From DATJPR01 sp035506295 (GTDB taxonomy: Bacteria > Bacteroidota > Ignavibacteria > UBA10030 > UBA6906), in the NCBI GenBank assembly GCA_035506295.1, contig DATJPR010000138.1, positions 1-30,286 on the forward strand: DNA of 30,286 nt, written 5' to 3'. Of the stretch, positions 1-9,013 are shown piece by piece. Within the stretch, counting starts at the first letter, position 1; every line of letters begins with the position of its first letter. The notes under the pieces were generated by a model. That model was not told where the DNA came from. It did no database searches and saw only the letters and a program-made list of their open reading frames with translations. Both the position numbers and the translations under genes were made by a program.

Positions 1-488
1 CTCTGATCGATCATGGTCTTCATTTCGTACGGGACTCCCGGCAGGACGAAAAAGTGCCGGTTCCCTCGGTCGAACTGTATGCCGGCAGCTGTGCCTCGCG
101 GGTTCGGGACCACGACTCCTTTGGAAGGGAACAACGCTTGCTCTTCATGCGTCGGAAGCCAGGGGATCTTCCGCTGTTCCACCCGTGCCTTGATATGCGC
201 AAGCAGCTGTTCGTTTTTCTCCAGCGGGCTGTCGAAGAATGTGCAGACTGCCTTTTTCGTAATGTCGTCGTGCGTGGGGCCGAGTCCGCCCGTCACCACC
301 ACGATATCGAATGCCTCCCACGATTCTCGGAAAGCTTCGATGATGGACGACATCGAGTCGCCCACCGTGGTCATGCGCACGACCGCCACGCCGGCGTCGT
401 TCAATCGTTCGGCGATGTATGCTTGATTCGTGTTGACGACCTGCCCGATCAGGAGCTCGTCGCCGATCGTAATAATGGATCCGTTCAT
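1..488 (-). CDS. cinA: CinA-like protein, N-terminal part (3' end beyond window)
   Basis: This is the N-terminal molybdopterin-binding-like (MoCF) domain of the CinA family. Some family members act as NMN deamidase or ADP-ribose pyrophosphatase and are involved in pyridine-nucleotide recycling or competence. The frame is open from ATG at 488 to the window edge, about 162 codons. It reads MNGSIITIGDELLIGQ at the start, then NTNQAYIAERLNDAGV, VVTGGLGPTHDD and FVLPGVPYEMK, all hallmarks of the family. The C-terminal deamidase domain, if present, lies outside, so the enzymatic type cannot be told. Its ATG overlaps the pgpA stop (ATGA), implying translational coupling with the phospholipid genes upstream. 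Confidence 0.92.
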   Translation of the reverse strand, partial: MNGSIITIGDELLIGQVVNTNQAYIAERLNDAGVAVVRMTTVGDSMSSIIEAFRESWEAFDIVVVTGGLGPTHDDITKKAVCTFFDSPLEKNEQLLAHIKARVEQRKIPWLPTHEEQALFPSKGVVVPNPRGTAAGIQFDRGNRHFFVLPGVPYEMKTMIDQ

Positions 489-1045
489 AGCACGTGAAGG
501 ATGGATGCGAGGAGAAGGACAAGACGCGTGCAGACGTTCGCATAGAGTCCCGCGACGAGATCGTCGAGCATGATCCCCCAGCCCTGCGGGATGCGCTCCA
601 ACCACGCTGCCGGGGGAGGTTTCAGGATATCGAAGATGCGAAACAGCACAAACGCAACTGCAAGTGCGGGCATGGACGGCGGGAGGAACAGCACCGAAAT
701 CCACATGCCGGCGATCTCATCGACGACAACGATGGACGGGTCCGGCGCGGGGTGACGTCCGTGCTGGAACCGTTCCTTCGCGCGCGCGGCGGTTGCCGAA
801 AGCCGGTTTCCTTCGAACCGGGCAATCGAGGCCGCGCTCCACACTCCCAATGCAAACACCACCGCTGTGAGCGGCGAGAGGACGCGGGGCTGCCACACGC
901 CGGGGATCAACAGGATGAGGCATCCCAGGAGAGTTCCGAAGGTGCCCGAGGCCCAGGGGATGTAGCCGACAAAGCATCCCGTGCCGATGAGTCGTGCGAC
1001 CAACGGCGGAGGATGCTCTTCACCGTGGGAGGAGTACTCGCTCAT
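485..1045 (-). CDS. pgpA: Phosphatidylglycerophosphatase A
   Basis: This 186-residue membrane phosphatase would remove phosphate from phosphatidylglycerophosphate to give phosphatidylglycerol, the step after PgsA. Family signatures are visible: PWASGTFGT near residues 30-38, DPSIVVVDEIAGMW near 101-114 (acidic metal-binding motif), RIFDILKPPP near 135-144 and a late GIMLDDLVAG motif. Several hydrophobic segments are consistent with an inner-membrane protein. The chosen ATG overlaps the end of pgsA by about 26 bases. No good ribosome-binding site stands just ahead of it, so a slightly later start is possible. The stop overlaps the cinA start. Confidence 0.93.
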   Translation of the reverse strand: MSEYSSHGEEHPPPLVARLIGTGCFVGYIPWASGTFGTLLGCLILLIPGVWQPRVLSPLTAVVFALGVWSAASIARFEGNRLSATAARAKERFQHGRHPAPDPSIVVVDEIAGMWISVLFLPPSMPALAVAFVLFRIFDILKPPPAAWLERIPQGWGIMLDDLVAGLYANVCTRLVLLLASILHVL

Positions 1046-1646
1046 AGAGGTCGTGGAGGGTCTTCCTGTTGTCGATCAAGTACGCGATGGCGGTCCAGAC
1101 CGTCATGATGGTCACCAGCAGCATCATGCCGAAGAGCACATCGTGCTGCATCAATGAGTCAATCCACCGACCGAATTCTTCGTACACGCTGGGGATGGTC
1201 CGGCAGACATACAGGATGAGGAGGTAATACATCACCACGAACTGGCTGAAGGTCTTGGTCTGTGCGCTGCGCGAGGTGACAACGGGTCGCTCACGATATT
1301 CAGCGTACGCGCGAAGTCCGGTGATCAGGAAATCGCGGATGATGATGATCCATACCATCCAGGCATCGATGAGGCCGAGGGCGACGAAGCAGAGGAACGC
1401 CGCCGAGGAGAGGATCTTGTCAGCAAGGGGATCGAGGAATTTTCCCCATTGGGAAACGTACCCCATTTTCCGGGCGATCCATCCGTCATACCAGTCGGTC
1501 AGCGCGGCCACGATGAACACGATCAACGAAATCTGGCGCAGGACGGAGGACGAGGAAAGGACGAAGACGACAAAGACGGGGGTCAGCACAATCCTGAGCA
1601 GGGTGAGCTGGTTCGGGATGGTCAGCTGAAGTTCGAGTTTGGGCAT
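1020..1646 (-). CDS. pgsA: CDP-diacylglycerol--glycerol-3-phosphate 3-phosphatidyltransferase
   Basis: PgsA (208 residues) catalyses the committed step of acidic phospholipid synthesis, joining CDP-diacylglycerol with glycerol-3-phosphate in the inner membrane. The CDP-alcohol phosphotransferase motif is complete: D51xxD54G55xxA58R59 followed by G68xxxD72xxxD76 (TDWYDGWIAR and GKFLDPLADK). The start region IPNQLTLLRIVLTP is typical. pgpA follows with overlap, so the two consecutive enzymes are co-transcribed. Oddly, the ATG lies directly after the T-run of the rpmB terminator and has no Shine-Dalgarno site, so expression may rely on terminator read-through or an internal start. Confidence 0.94.
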   Translation of the reverse strand: MPKLELQLTIPNQLTLLRIVLTPVFVVFVLSSSSVLRQISLIVFIVAALTDWYDGWIARKMGYVSQWGKFLDPLADKILSSAAFLCFVALGLIDAWMVWIIIIRDFLITGLRAYAEYRERPVVTSRSAQTKTFSQFVVMYYLLILYVCRTIPSVYEEFGRWIDSLMQHDVLFGMMLLVTIMTVWTAIAYLIDNRKTLHDLYERVLLPR

Positions 1647-1651
1647 GGAAC

Positions 1652-1677
1652 AAAAAAGCCATCAGGCGATGATGGCT
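1652..1677 (-). terminator. Intrinsic terminator after rpmB
   Basis: On the minus strand an 8-base perfect stem AGCCATCA/TGATGGCT with a 5-base loop is followed directly by six T residues. It starts about 40 bases after the rpmB stop and ends just before the pgsA ATG. This is the textbook form of a Rho-independent terminator. Confidence 0.85.
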
Positions 1678-1715
1678 TCCGGTGAGTCACATCCAGTATC
1701 GACCGTCGGGCGCCG

Positions 1716-1907
1716 TCACGCCACCTTGGCTACTTTGTTCGATTTGATGCAGTTCGTGCAAACCGTCAGCCGCTTCGTCCGCCCGTTCACTTTTGCCCGC
1801 ACGACCTGCAGGTTCGGGAGCCATCGCCGGCGCGTCAGGTTGTGCGCGTGGCTGATGTTGTTGCCGCTGACCGGAGCCTTCCCGCAGATGTCACAGACTT
1901 TTGCCAT
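1716..1907 (-). CDS. rpmB: 50S ribosomal protein L28
   Basis: This is ribosomal protein L28, 63 residues, a component of the large subunit. It starts MAKVCDICGKAPVSGNNISHAHN and has RRRWLPNLQ and a C-terminal CTNC. The CxxC pairs (CDIC and CTNC) make it the zinc-ribbon form. The frame is open further upstream, but the ATG at 1907 is chosen because family members begin there and a strong AGGAAGG ribosome-binding site sits 7 bases ahead. A promoter-like sequence lies upstream and a strong terminator follows, so it may be largely monocistronic. It is divergent from tsaD. Confidence 0.97.
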   Translation of the reverse strand: MAKVCDICGKAPVSGNNISHAHNLTRRRWLPNLQVVRAKVNGRTKRLTVCTNCIKSNKVAKVA

Positions 1908-1939
1908 GATACGACCTTCCTGATTGGACCTAGGCAACC

Positions 1940-1968
1940 AAGATAGCAATTTCTCACGACAACCGCAA
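1940..1968 (-). promoter_or_regulatory. Putative sigma70-like promoter of rpmB
   Basis: On the minus strand TTGCGG (1968-1963) is separated by 17 bases from TATCTT (1945-1940). This would start transcription roughly 25-30 bases before the rpmB ATG, leaving room for the AGGAAGG site. Assignment is by eye only. Confidence 0.4.
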
Positions 1969-1985
1969 CCGGCAGGGGCCTTTGC

Positions 1986-2014
1986 TTGCAATTCTTTCAC
2001 ACTTTCTTTAGGAT
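1986..2014 (+). promoter_or_regulatory. Putative promoter of tsaD
   Basis: TTGCAA (1986-1991) is 17 bases ahead of TAGGAT (2009-2014). If real, transcription would begin around 2020-2022, at or next to the tsaD ATG, giving a leaderless message. The -10 match is weak, and the AGGA within it could instead serve as a ribosome-binding site. Confidence 0.25.
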
Positions 2015-2021
2015 TTACCGT

Positions 2022-3044
2022 ATGCGCGTGCTTGGCATCGAGACATCATGTGATGAAACTTCAGCAGCCGTGGTGGATGATGGGATCGTTCGTTCCAACG
2101 TCATCTCCTCCCAGCTTGTTCATGCGAAATACGGGGGGGTGGTCCCCGAGCTTGCATCGCGCGCGCACCAGCGTCTCATCGTCCAGGTCGTGGACGAGGC
2201 CCTGGAACGGGCAGGCACCAGAAGGGATGAGATCGATGCCGTCGCAGCAACGTATGGTCCCGGCCTGGCGGGGGCATTGCTTGTCGGACTGAGCTTCGCA
2301 AAAGGACTCTCCGTCAACATTGGGACCCCTTTTCTGGGGGTGAACCACATGGAGGGTCACCTCTATTCGAATTTCCTGGGGTCTCGCAAGCCGGAGTATC
2401 CGTTTCTCTCCCTGATTGTCTCGGGCGGCCACACGATGCTGGTCGCCGTCCGTGCGCCGTTCGATCACGTGCTCCTCGGACAGACGCGCGACGATGCCGC
2501 CGGAGAAGCGTTCGACAAGGTTGCGAAGATGCTGGGCCTCGGGTACCCGGGAGGGCCAATCATCGACCGACTTGCCGTGCAAGGAAATCCCGCCGCCATC
2601 TCGTTCCCCAGGTCGTTCCTCGAGCCGGGTTCGTTCGATTTCAGTTTCAGCGGTGTGAAGACCGCAGTGCTATACTACCTCCGCGACCGGGGCATGGATG
2701 CGGGGGGGAAGGCCGTCGATCGCCTTGGACAGGAAGCAGTGAACGATATCTGCGCGAGTTTTCAGCAGTCCGTGCTCGACGTTCTTGTGACGAAGACCAT
2801 GCGTGCGGCGGAGAAATTCGGCGTGAAGGCCGTCACTGTGGCGGGAGGCGTTTCTGCCAATGCGGGACTCCGTGCGCAGTTGAGCAAAGAGGCGGAAGCG
2901 CGTGGGATACCGTGCTTTCAACCGGCGCTGGAATATTGCATGGACAACGGCGCGATGATCGCCTATGTCGGCTGGCTGAAGGCGTCGAGGGGGCACTCCT
3001 CGAACTATCGCCTCAATGCGGATCCGAATCTCGAATTGACATGA
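2022..3044 (+). CDS. tsaD: tRNA N6-threonylcarbamoyladenosine transferase TsaD
   Basis: TsaD transfers threonylcarbamoyl to A37 of ANN-decoding tRNAs, acting in the cytoplasm with TsaB and TsaE. The protein is 340 residues, the usual family length. It opens MRVLGIETSCDETSAAVVDD (ASKHA nucleotide-binding fold). It carries the metal-binding HMEGH motif at about 109-113, SGGHTML, a GxSFAKGL segment, the VAGGVSANAGLR motif and a C-terminal DNGAMIAY. The ATG at 2022 is chosen over an upstream in-frame ATG because the family starts at this MRVLGIE. mltG follows after 6 bases, suggesting one operon. Confidence 0.97.
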   Translation: MRVLGIETSCDETSAAVVDDGIVRSNVISSQLVHAKYGGVVPELASRAHQRLIVQVVDEALERAGTRRDEIDAVAATYGPGLAGALLVGLSFAKGLSVNIGTPFLGVNHMEGHLYSNFLGSRKPEYPFLSLIVSGGHTMLVAVRAPFDHVLLGQTRDDAAGEAFDKVAKMLGLGYPGGPIIDRLAVQGNPAAISFPRSFLEPGSFDFSFSGVKTAVLYYLRDRGMDAGGKAVDRLGQEAVNDICASFQQSVLDVLVTKTMRAAEKFGVKAVTVAGGVSANAGLRAQLSKEAEARGIPCFQPALEYCMDNGAMIAYVGWLKASRGHSSNYRLNADPNLELT

Positions 3045-3050
3045 GGGCAC

Positions 3051-4133
3051 ATGGTTGAGGAGAGAATTCGGGGAAGCGCACGCAGGGCTCTGCGGATTGC
3101 CGTGTTTGCGATCTCTGTCCTTGTCGTTCTCGCCGTAAGCTTGCTGGGGTACGTGCTCTACTGGCCGAACACTTTTCCGGAAGGTGAGGAGAAGGCGCTC
3201 TTCGTCTCGAAGGGGGAGACGTTCGCCGAGGTGGTGGATACGCTGGAAGCCGGTGGGATCGTCCGCAGTCGCATGCTGTTTCTCTTGACCGCGGACGTGT
3301 TGGGAGGGCGCTCGCGCATTCATGTCGGCAAGTATCTTCTCAAAAGCGGCATCTCGAACGAAGAACTGTATCATTTCCTGTATTACGGCCGCGGCATCGT
3401 TCCAATTTCGGTGACGATCCCCGAAGGGCTCACCATCAGGCGACAGGCGAGAATCTTCGCGCGGCATCTCGGGATCGATTCATCGAAGTACGTCCAGCTT
3501 GCCGATGATACGGCGTTCGTGCACCACCTGGGATTTCCCGATCCATCCCTTGAGGGGTACCTGCTCCCCGATACGTACCGCTTCAACTGGCAAACGGACG
3601 AGCGTGATATCCTCCGCGAGCTCACGGACGCCTTCAAACACTTCTTCGCGGATTCCCTGAGTGAGCGCCTCAACGATCTTCACATGAGTATGCGCCAGGC
3701 CGTGACGATGGCCTCGATCGTCGAGGGCGAAACCCATATCAGCGATGAGCGGCCTGTGATCGCCGGCGTCTACTACAACCGTCTCAGGATTGGCATGCGC
3801 CTCGAGGCCGATCCCACCATCCAGTATCTTCTGGACAACGGTCCGCGCCGGTTGTCGTATGACGATTTGAAAGTCGACAATCCGTACAATACGTATCAGC
3901 ATGCCGGTCTGCCCCCGGGGCCGATCAACAGCCCCGGTCGTGCGTCCATCCTTGCCGCCCTGTATCCGGCGCACCATCAGTATCTCTACTTCGTAGCCAA
4001 CGGCAAGGGAGGACATTGGTTCAGCCGGACGTATGACGAACACATGCGGAATGTCCGGATGGCGCGACGACTGCGGGCGCTCGCGGCGCGGACCCGCGAC
4101 CGGTCTGCCGGAGGTTCAGGCCTCCATCAATAA
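3051..4133 (+). CDS. mltG: Endolytic peptidoglycan transglycosylase MltG
   Basis: MltG (YceG family, 360 residues) cleaves nascent glycan strands at the outer face of the inner membrane and is thought to set glycan chain ends. A single N-terminal membrane segment spans about residues 14-37 (IAVFAISVLVVLAVSLLGYVL). A LysM-like subdomain follows (KGETFAEVVDTLEAGGIV). The catalytic core contains ASIVEGETHISDERP with the expected catalytic Glu at 225, then YYNRLRIGMRLEADPTIQY and YNTYQHAGLPPGPINSPG, all diagnostic. The C-terminus is Arg-rich and unremarkable. It sits 6 bases after tsaD. Confidence 0.95.
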   Translation: MVEERIRGSARRALRIAVFAISVLVVLAVSLLGYVLYWPNTFPEGEEKALFVSKGETFAEVVDTLEAGGIVRSRMLFLLTADVLGGRSRIHVGKYLLKSGISNEELYHFLYYGRGIVPISVTIPEGLTIRRQARIFARHLGIDSSKYVQLADDTAFVHHLGFPDPSLEGYLLPDTYRFNWQTDERDILRELTDAFKHFFADSLSERLNDLHMSMRQAVTMASIVEGETHISDERPVIAGVYYNRLRIGMRLEADPTIQYLLDNGPRRLSYDDLKVDNPYNTYQHAGLPPGPINSPGRASILAALYPAHHQYLYFVANGKGGHWFSRTYDEHMRNVRMARRLRALAARTRDRSAGGSGLHQ

Positions 4134-4170
4134 TAGGGATGATGCATCTTCCAACTCCGGATCCTCAATC

Positions 4171-5886
4171 GTGAATCGCCCAGCCCTCGGATTCCTTCTT
4201 CAAGGCACCTCTGTCCTTTCATCAATCGTCCTTTCGATGCTTCTCCTTGATTGCGCCGGGCAGATCGAACCCGGCGGCGGCCCCGTCGATACCGTCCCGC
4301 CACAGGTCCTCAGGACAGACCCCGACAGCGCTGCGACCAGGGTGACAGCTCCATCGGTCGAGCTCGAGTTCAGCAAGTACGTCGACAGGCTTTCCGTTCA
4401 GCAATCCATCTTCGTCTCACCGTACCCCGGCCAGTTGGAATATGACTGGAGCGGGAAGTCGGTTCGCATCACCTTCTCGGATTCTTTGCGCAAGAATACC
4501 ACCTATGTCGTGAATGTCGGCACCGACGTCAAGGACCTGCATGCAGGGAACAGGATGGCCCACGGGTTCACCCTGGCGTTCTCGACAGGCGACTCGATCG
4601 ACAAAGGGTCGATCAGCGGACGGGTCATCGACGACCGGGCCGAGGGGGTCATGCTGTTTGCCTACCGGCTTGACGGGATGAACCCCGACACGCTGGATCC
4701 CACGCACACGAAACCGGACTACATTCAACAGACGGGGAAAGATGGGACGTTCGAGCTGTCGCATCTTTCCTTCGGCACCTATCGTGTCCTCGCCGTCCGG
4801 GATGAGTACCGCAACCTCGTGTATGATCGGCAGGTGGACGAGTTCGGCGTGTGGCGCACCGACCTCACGCTTTCTGGGCTGCATCCGTCGACTACGGACC
4901 TGCGCTACCGGCTCACGAAAGAAGATACCACCAGGCCTTTCCTGACGTCGGCCCGGAACGTCGGGCGCCGGACCATCCTTGTCCATGTCAGCGAACCGGC
5001 TGACACCGCCTCCTTCTCCGAGGTACGGTTTCGCCTCGTGGACACGCTGACGCGAAAACCGGTCAGCCTCGACTCCTGGTATATCGATGCCGACCAGTCC
5101 GCCAATATCGGCATCACCACGAGCGCCCCGATCGACAGTGGTCGAGCCTATCGTTTGTTCGCCGTCGGTCTTCGGGACCTCGCACAGAACCTGATCGACT
5201 CCGCCCGCGGATCGGTGGATTTTGTCGGCACTGCAGAGCCGGACACCGTGCACCCGATGTTGAGGGTAAGCATCGCGGACAGTGCACGGACGATCCCCGT
5301 CGACTCGGCGATCGTGCTCAACTTCTCAAAGAGACCGGAGGTGTCACCGCTGGCGAGTGCAGTCCAATTCTTCGATTCCTCCGACGCCCGCGTGCCATTC
5401 AAATTGATCTGGAGGGGAGGCCTCTCGCTGGCGTTGCTCCCGTCACACGATCTTTCTCCCGCCGCGTGGTACTCACTTTCGGTGGTGCTTGACTCTGTCC
5501 GCGATCTCGCGGGGAACGGCTACAAGGACTCGACGCTCGTGCGGCGTTTCAGGACGAACGACTATCGTTCGACGGGGTCGCTTGAAGGAATCGTGAAGTC
5601 GGATACCACGGTCCGGTCACCGATCTATGTCACGGCATCAACCATCGAGGTGACTCCGGAACTCCGAAGAACAGTCCGGGTGAATCGGCCCGGTCCGTTC
5701 AGCATGGATCGACTGCCGGAAGGACGGTGGACGGTCAGCGGCTTTGTGGATGTGAAGGGAACAGCTGCGTATGACTATGGACAACCGTTTCCCTTCAAGC
5801 CGGCTGCACCGTTCGGTGTATCGCCGGACACCGTGAAAGTGCGGGCCCGCTGGGGAGTCCAGGGGGTGATGCTAGATCTGCGATGA
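4171..5886 (+). CDS. Exported Ig-like domain protein (probable lipoprotein)
   Basis: Function is unknown. Starting at GTG 4171 gives 571 residues with an N-terminal hydrophobic segment ending LLLDCAGQIEPGGGPVDTVPP. A Cys followed by a Gly-rich GGGPxDTxPP stretch is the recognisable opening of a Bacteroidota-type family of surface lipoproteins with an N-terminal SbsA-like Ig domain (about residues 40-130, SVELEFSKYVDR to TLAFSTG). Carboxypeptidase-regulatory-like and further Ig-like repeats follow, such as VLNFSKRPEVSPLASAVQFF at about 390. No catalytic motif is seen. The lipobox has Asp just before Cys, which is unusual. The frame extends upstream into mltG, but GTG 4171 best fits a signal peptide. 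It is the last gene of the plus-strand run. Confidence 0.7.
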   Translation: MNRPALGFLLQGTSVLSSIVLSMLLLDCAGQIEPGGGPVDTVPPQVLRTDPDSAATRVTAPSVELEFSKYVDRLSVQQSIFVSPYPGQLEYDWSGKSVRITFSDSLRKNTTYVVNVGTDVKDLHAGNRMAHGFTLAFSTGDSIDKGSISGRVIDDRAEGVMLFAYRLDGMNPDTLDPTHTKPDYIQQTGKDGTFELSHLSFGTYRVLAVRDEYRNLVYDRQVDEFGVWRTDLTLSGLHPSTTDLRYRLTKEDTTRPFLTSARNVGRRTILVHVSEPADTASFSEVRFRLVDTLTRKPVSLDSWYIDADQSANIGITTSAPIDSGRAYRLFAVGLRDLAQNLIDSARGSVDFVGTAEPDTVHPMLRVSIADSARTIPVDSAIVLNFSKRPEVSPLASAVQFFDSSDARVPFKLIWRGGLSLALLPSHDLSPAAWYSLSVVLDSVRDLAGNGYKDSTLVRRFRTNDYRSTGSLEGIVKSDTTVRSPIYVTASTIEVTPELRRTVRVNRPGPFSMDRLPEGRWTVSGFVDVKGTAAYDYGQPFPFKPAAPFGVSPDTVKVRARWGVQGVMLDLR

Positions 5887-5915
5887 GGGGGAACCGGAAT
5901 TGTGGGGTCGAAGGT

Positions 5916-5939
5916 GAAGAGCTAGTCTGATTGCTCTTC
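5916..5939. terminator. Hairpin between convergent genes
   Basis: GAAGAGC (5916-5922) and GCTCTTC (5933-5939) form a perfect 7-base stem with a 10-base loop, overlapping the stop of the minus-strand TPR-like gene and lying 30 bases after the plus-strand lipoprotein gene. No T-run follows on either strand, so a terminator role is only possible. Confidence 0.3.
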
Positions 5940-6431
5940 CCCCTGCTTGCCGAGCAGGCCGTCGATCCGCTCTTCCAGGGTCTTGGCGAGAGTGTTGGTC
6001 GGATCAACGATGTAGACCCGGCGCAACTCGGTCAATGCCCGTGTGTAGTGTTGTTGAAGCAGGTACCGGTAAGCGTGCTGGAGATACTGGCTTGTCAGCC
6101 ACCGCCGTGCCGCTTCCTGCTCGTCCGGATGGCCTGCCGGCGGCGACGTGTGGTGATCGACGGTGAGTTCCGGGTGCTCGGCGGCTTTTTCGATCAGCCC
6201 CGGGAGGGAGTCGAGAATATCCAGCCGCTGCATCTCGGTCTCAGGTTCATTGCGCGAGAATTCCTTCAGCTGCTCTACCTGGTGTTCCAGGGCGAGCAGA
6301 TAGACACTCCGCTTGTTACGCTCGAGCTCCGTCCTGATCGTCCTCAGCGCCTCATCGCACCTTCCCTCCTCGGCGCAATCACAGGCAGAATCCAACACCT
6401 CGCGCAGTCGATTCTTGTCCGGACTATCCAT
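5922..6431 (-). CDS. Small TPR-like helical protein of unknown function
   Basis: I do not recognise a characterised family. The 169-residue product is highly charged and predicted helical, without signal peptide or membrane segment. It has repeat-like helix pairs: CAEEGRCDEALRTIRTELERN near residues 18-39, and AYRYLLQQHYTRALTELRRVYIVDPTNTLAKTLEERI near 119-155. The second resembles a tetratricopeptide unit ending in the common DPTNxxA pattern. This suggests a protein-protein interaction role. A promoter-like element lies just upstream and a hairpin separates it from the GH31 gene, so it may be transcribed on its own. Confidence 0.65.
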   Translation of the reverse strand: MDSPDKNRLREVLDSACDCAEEGRCDEALRTIRTELERNKRSVYLLALEHQVEQLKEFSRNEPETEMQRLDILDSLPGLIEKAAEHPELTVDHHTSPPAGHPDEQEAARRWLTSQYLQHAYRYLLQQHYTRALTELRRVYIVDPTNTLAKTLEERIDGLLGKQGEEQSD

Positions 6432-6469
6432 GGTTTGCGTTCGATTGACGTGAGCGCATTGAAGTGCTC

Positions 6470-6498
6470 AATATATTGCAGCCCGCAGGGAATTGCAA
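6470..6498 (-). promoter_or_regulatory. Putative promoter of the TPR-like gene
   Basis: On the minus strand TTGCAA (6498-6493) is followed after 17 bases by TATATT (6475-6470), a good sigma70-like pair. Predicted transcription start is near 6462, about 30 bases ahead of the ATG at 6431. No Shine-Dalgarno site is visible. Confidence 0.4.
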
Positions 6499-6538
6499 GA
6501 CCGAGGCCCGTCGATCAGGCTTCATCCCGCCCTCGGTC
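6499..6538 (-). terminator. Hairpin downstream of the GH31 gene
   Basis: A perfect 8-base inverted repeat GACCGAGG/CCTCGGTC with a 24-base loop starts about 10 bases after the GH31 stop. Only a weak T-containing stretch follows, so it may be a processing or terminator-like structure rather than a canonical intrinsic terminator. Confidence 0.4.
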
Positions 6539-6548
6539 CGTCGTCTCG

Positions 6549-9013
6549 CTATCGCCGTGCCAGGGACACCGTGATCTCGATCCGGTCCCGCGTGTCGTTC
6601 ATCCAGAGCATTACGCTGCCGGATTCGTACGACCACGCCTGGAGTTCTTCATGGGGAATGCGTCCCGGGAAAATGCCCACGCCATTGATCTTGACACTCG
6701 TCGGACGTTCGGGGATGTTCTTCAAGACCACCGCAAGGCGGCGGGATGCGGGGGCATAGGAGCCTTCAGTCCTGGAGAAGACCACCCGGAGCTGCGAAGA
6801 GTCGGCATATTGTTCAATTTCTCTTCGAAGATACGATCCCTTTTCGTACGCGAAGGAATGGCCATCGTCTTCGTAGTAGTCAGTCCGGCCCCGCCCGTTC
6901 TTGATGTCAGGGTAGACAGTGATCGTCAGCGGGTCGATAGGCGCCTGCGCGGTCGATTGAACGACCTGACGGGTGGGGAGTGCTGTTCCCGCACGCACGA
7001 AGAGTGGGAGACGGTCGAGAGGGGCATCGACCCGGATTCTCGCGGGGCCATTTGTCGCCTCGTCGGTCCAGTAGTCGTACCACGTGCCGGGGGGAAGCAA
7101 CACTTCCTTCGTACGTTCGAATTCGTCGAGGACCGGCGCGACCAGCAAATTGTCGCCGAACATGAACTGACTGGTAACACCGTGGAACGAGTCCATGCCC
7201 GGGTACGCGAAGATCATCGGACGCATGGGCGGAACGCCGGTGCGGGAAGCGCGCTCCATTTCCGAGTAGATAAAGGGGAGGAACCTGTACCGCAGTTCGA
7301 TGGTCCGGCGATTCACGCTGGTGATCGAGTCGCCGTACTCCCACGGCTCCTTGTTGACTTCATTGATGACGGAATGCGCACGCATGAGCGGCGTGAAAAC
7401 GCCGAGTTCGAGCCAGCGGGCAAACAACTCTCCCGAAGGATGCCCGATGAACCCGCCGATGTCGCTGCCGACGAAGGGTTGGCCGGAGATGCTGAGGTTC
7501 AAGCACATCGAGACGGCGAGGTTCAGGTGCTCCCACGAGGAGACATTGTCGCCGGTCCAGGCCGCGGAGTATCGCCAGCCGCCCGCGTACGATGCCCGCG
7601 TCAGGACGAACGGGCGTTCTCCCGGAAGGAGCCTTCGCACACCATCGTAGGTACCACGGGTCATCTCCATGCCGTAAATGTTGTGCATCTCGGCGTGTGT
7701 GGTCTTTCCATGGTCGCTGTCATGAATGACATCGAGATCGATCGTCTTCGTCGGAACGTCGAACACCGACGGCTCGTTCATGTCGTTCCACCAACCACGG
7801 ATGCCGGCGTCGACGAGGACTTTGAAATTCTCTCCCCACCACGTCCGGGCTTTCTCCATCGTGAAATCAGGAAAAGCGCAGACGCCGGGCCAGACCTTGC
7901 CCGTGTACAACGTGCCATCCGGTTTGTGGACGAACACATTGTCGGCGAGCCCTGTTTTGAACGCACTGTAGCTGGAGTCAGTCTTGATGCCCGGATCCAC
8001 AATCACTGCAATTTTGAACCCCTGCGCGCCGAGATCCCGCACCATCCCCGTCGGATCGGGAAAATTCTTCTTGTTGAAAGTGAAGATCCGATAGCCGTCC
8101 ATGTAGTCAATGTCGAGATAGATCACGTCGCACGGAATCGCGCGTGAGCGGAATCCTTCCGCAATCTCCCTCACGCGTTTCTCGGTGGGGTAGCTCCAGC
8201 GACATTGCTGATAGCCGAGCGACCAGAGAGGCGGGAGAGGCATTCGCCCGAGGAGCGCGGTGTAGTTCGTCAGGATCTCTTCAGGATTCCCGCCCGTAAA
8301 CACATAATAATTGAGATCGCCTGCCTCGGCGCCGAACGCATAGGTGTTGCGGGATTCCTTTCCGAAGTCGAACGATGATCGGAAGGAGTTGTCCATGAAC
8401 ACACCATACGCTCGTCCTTGACGGATGGCAAGAAAGAAGGGAATGGACTGATACAACGGATCGGTGTCGGCGGTGTAAGCGGGGATATCCGAATTCCACA
8501 TGGTGCACGCCGTCTGCCGTCGATCAAGCAGGCCCGCCTTCTCCCCGAGCCCGTAGTAGTGCTCGTCGATGGGCATCGTCTTCCAGACCCGCACTTCACT
8601 GCCGGACCAGGCCATCCCGTTCGCCGGATCGTCCTCGGCGACGATGGTCCCGGAGGAATCGGTGATCCGGATGCGGAGCGGATTTCTGGTGATTGTCACC
8701 CGGAGATTTGGCGTGGAGAGATCGTAAGAGGCCGTCGATTCCAGGAATTGGACATGCGGAGTGGAAGAAGGCGGTTGAAGGACGGCCCATGAATGATCCG
8801 AGGCAAACACCCCGGAGGGATTCATCCGTACTCTCACGACGGAAGGGGAGATCAACGCCACCTGGACGATGGCCGCGCCTGCTTTAAGCGTGAGGCTGTT
8901 GCTCTCGAGAGCGACGATGCGATCGACAGGGCCGATGGACTTCCACTGCGCTGTTGCGGTGGTGAGGCCGAGCGCTGCCAGCAGCAACGTGCATAGTGAA
9001 CGAGAGCGCTTAT

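Noticed and set aside
5931..8147. 738-codon open frame on the plus strand
   Set aside because: It lies antisense to the clear GH31 gene and the TPR-like gene, has no recognisable motifs and has the Arg/His/Pro-rich look of antisense frames in GC-rich DNA.
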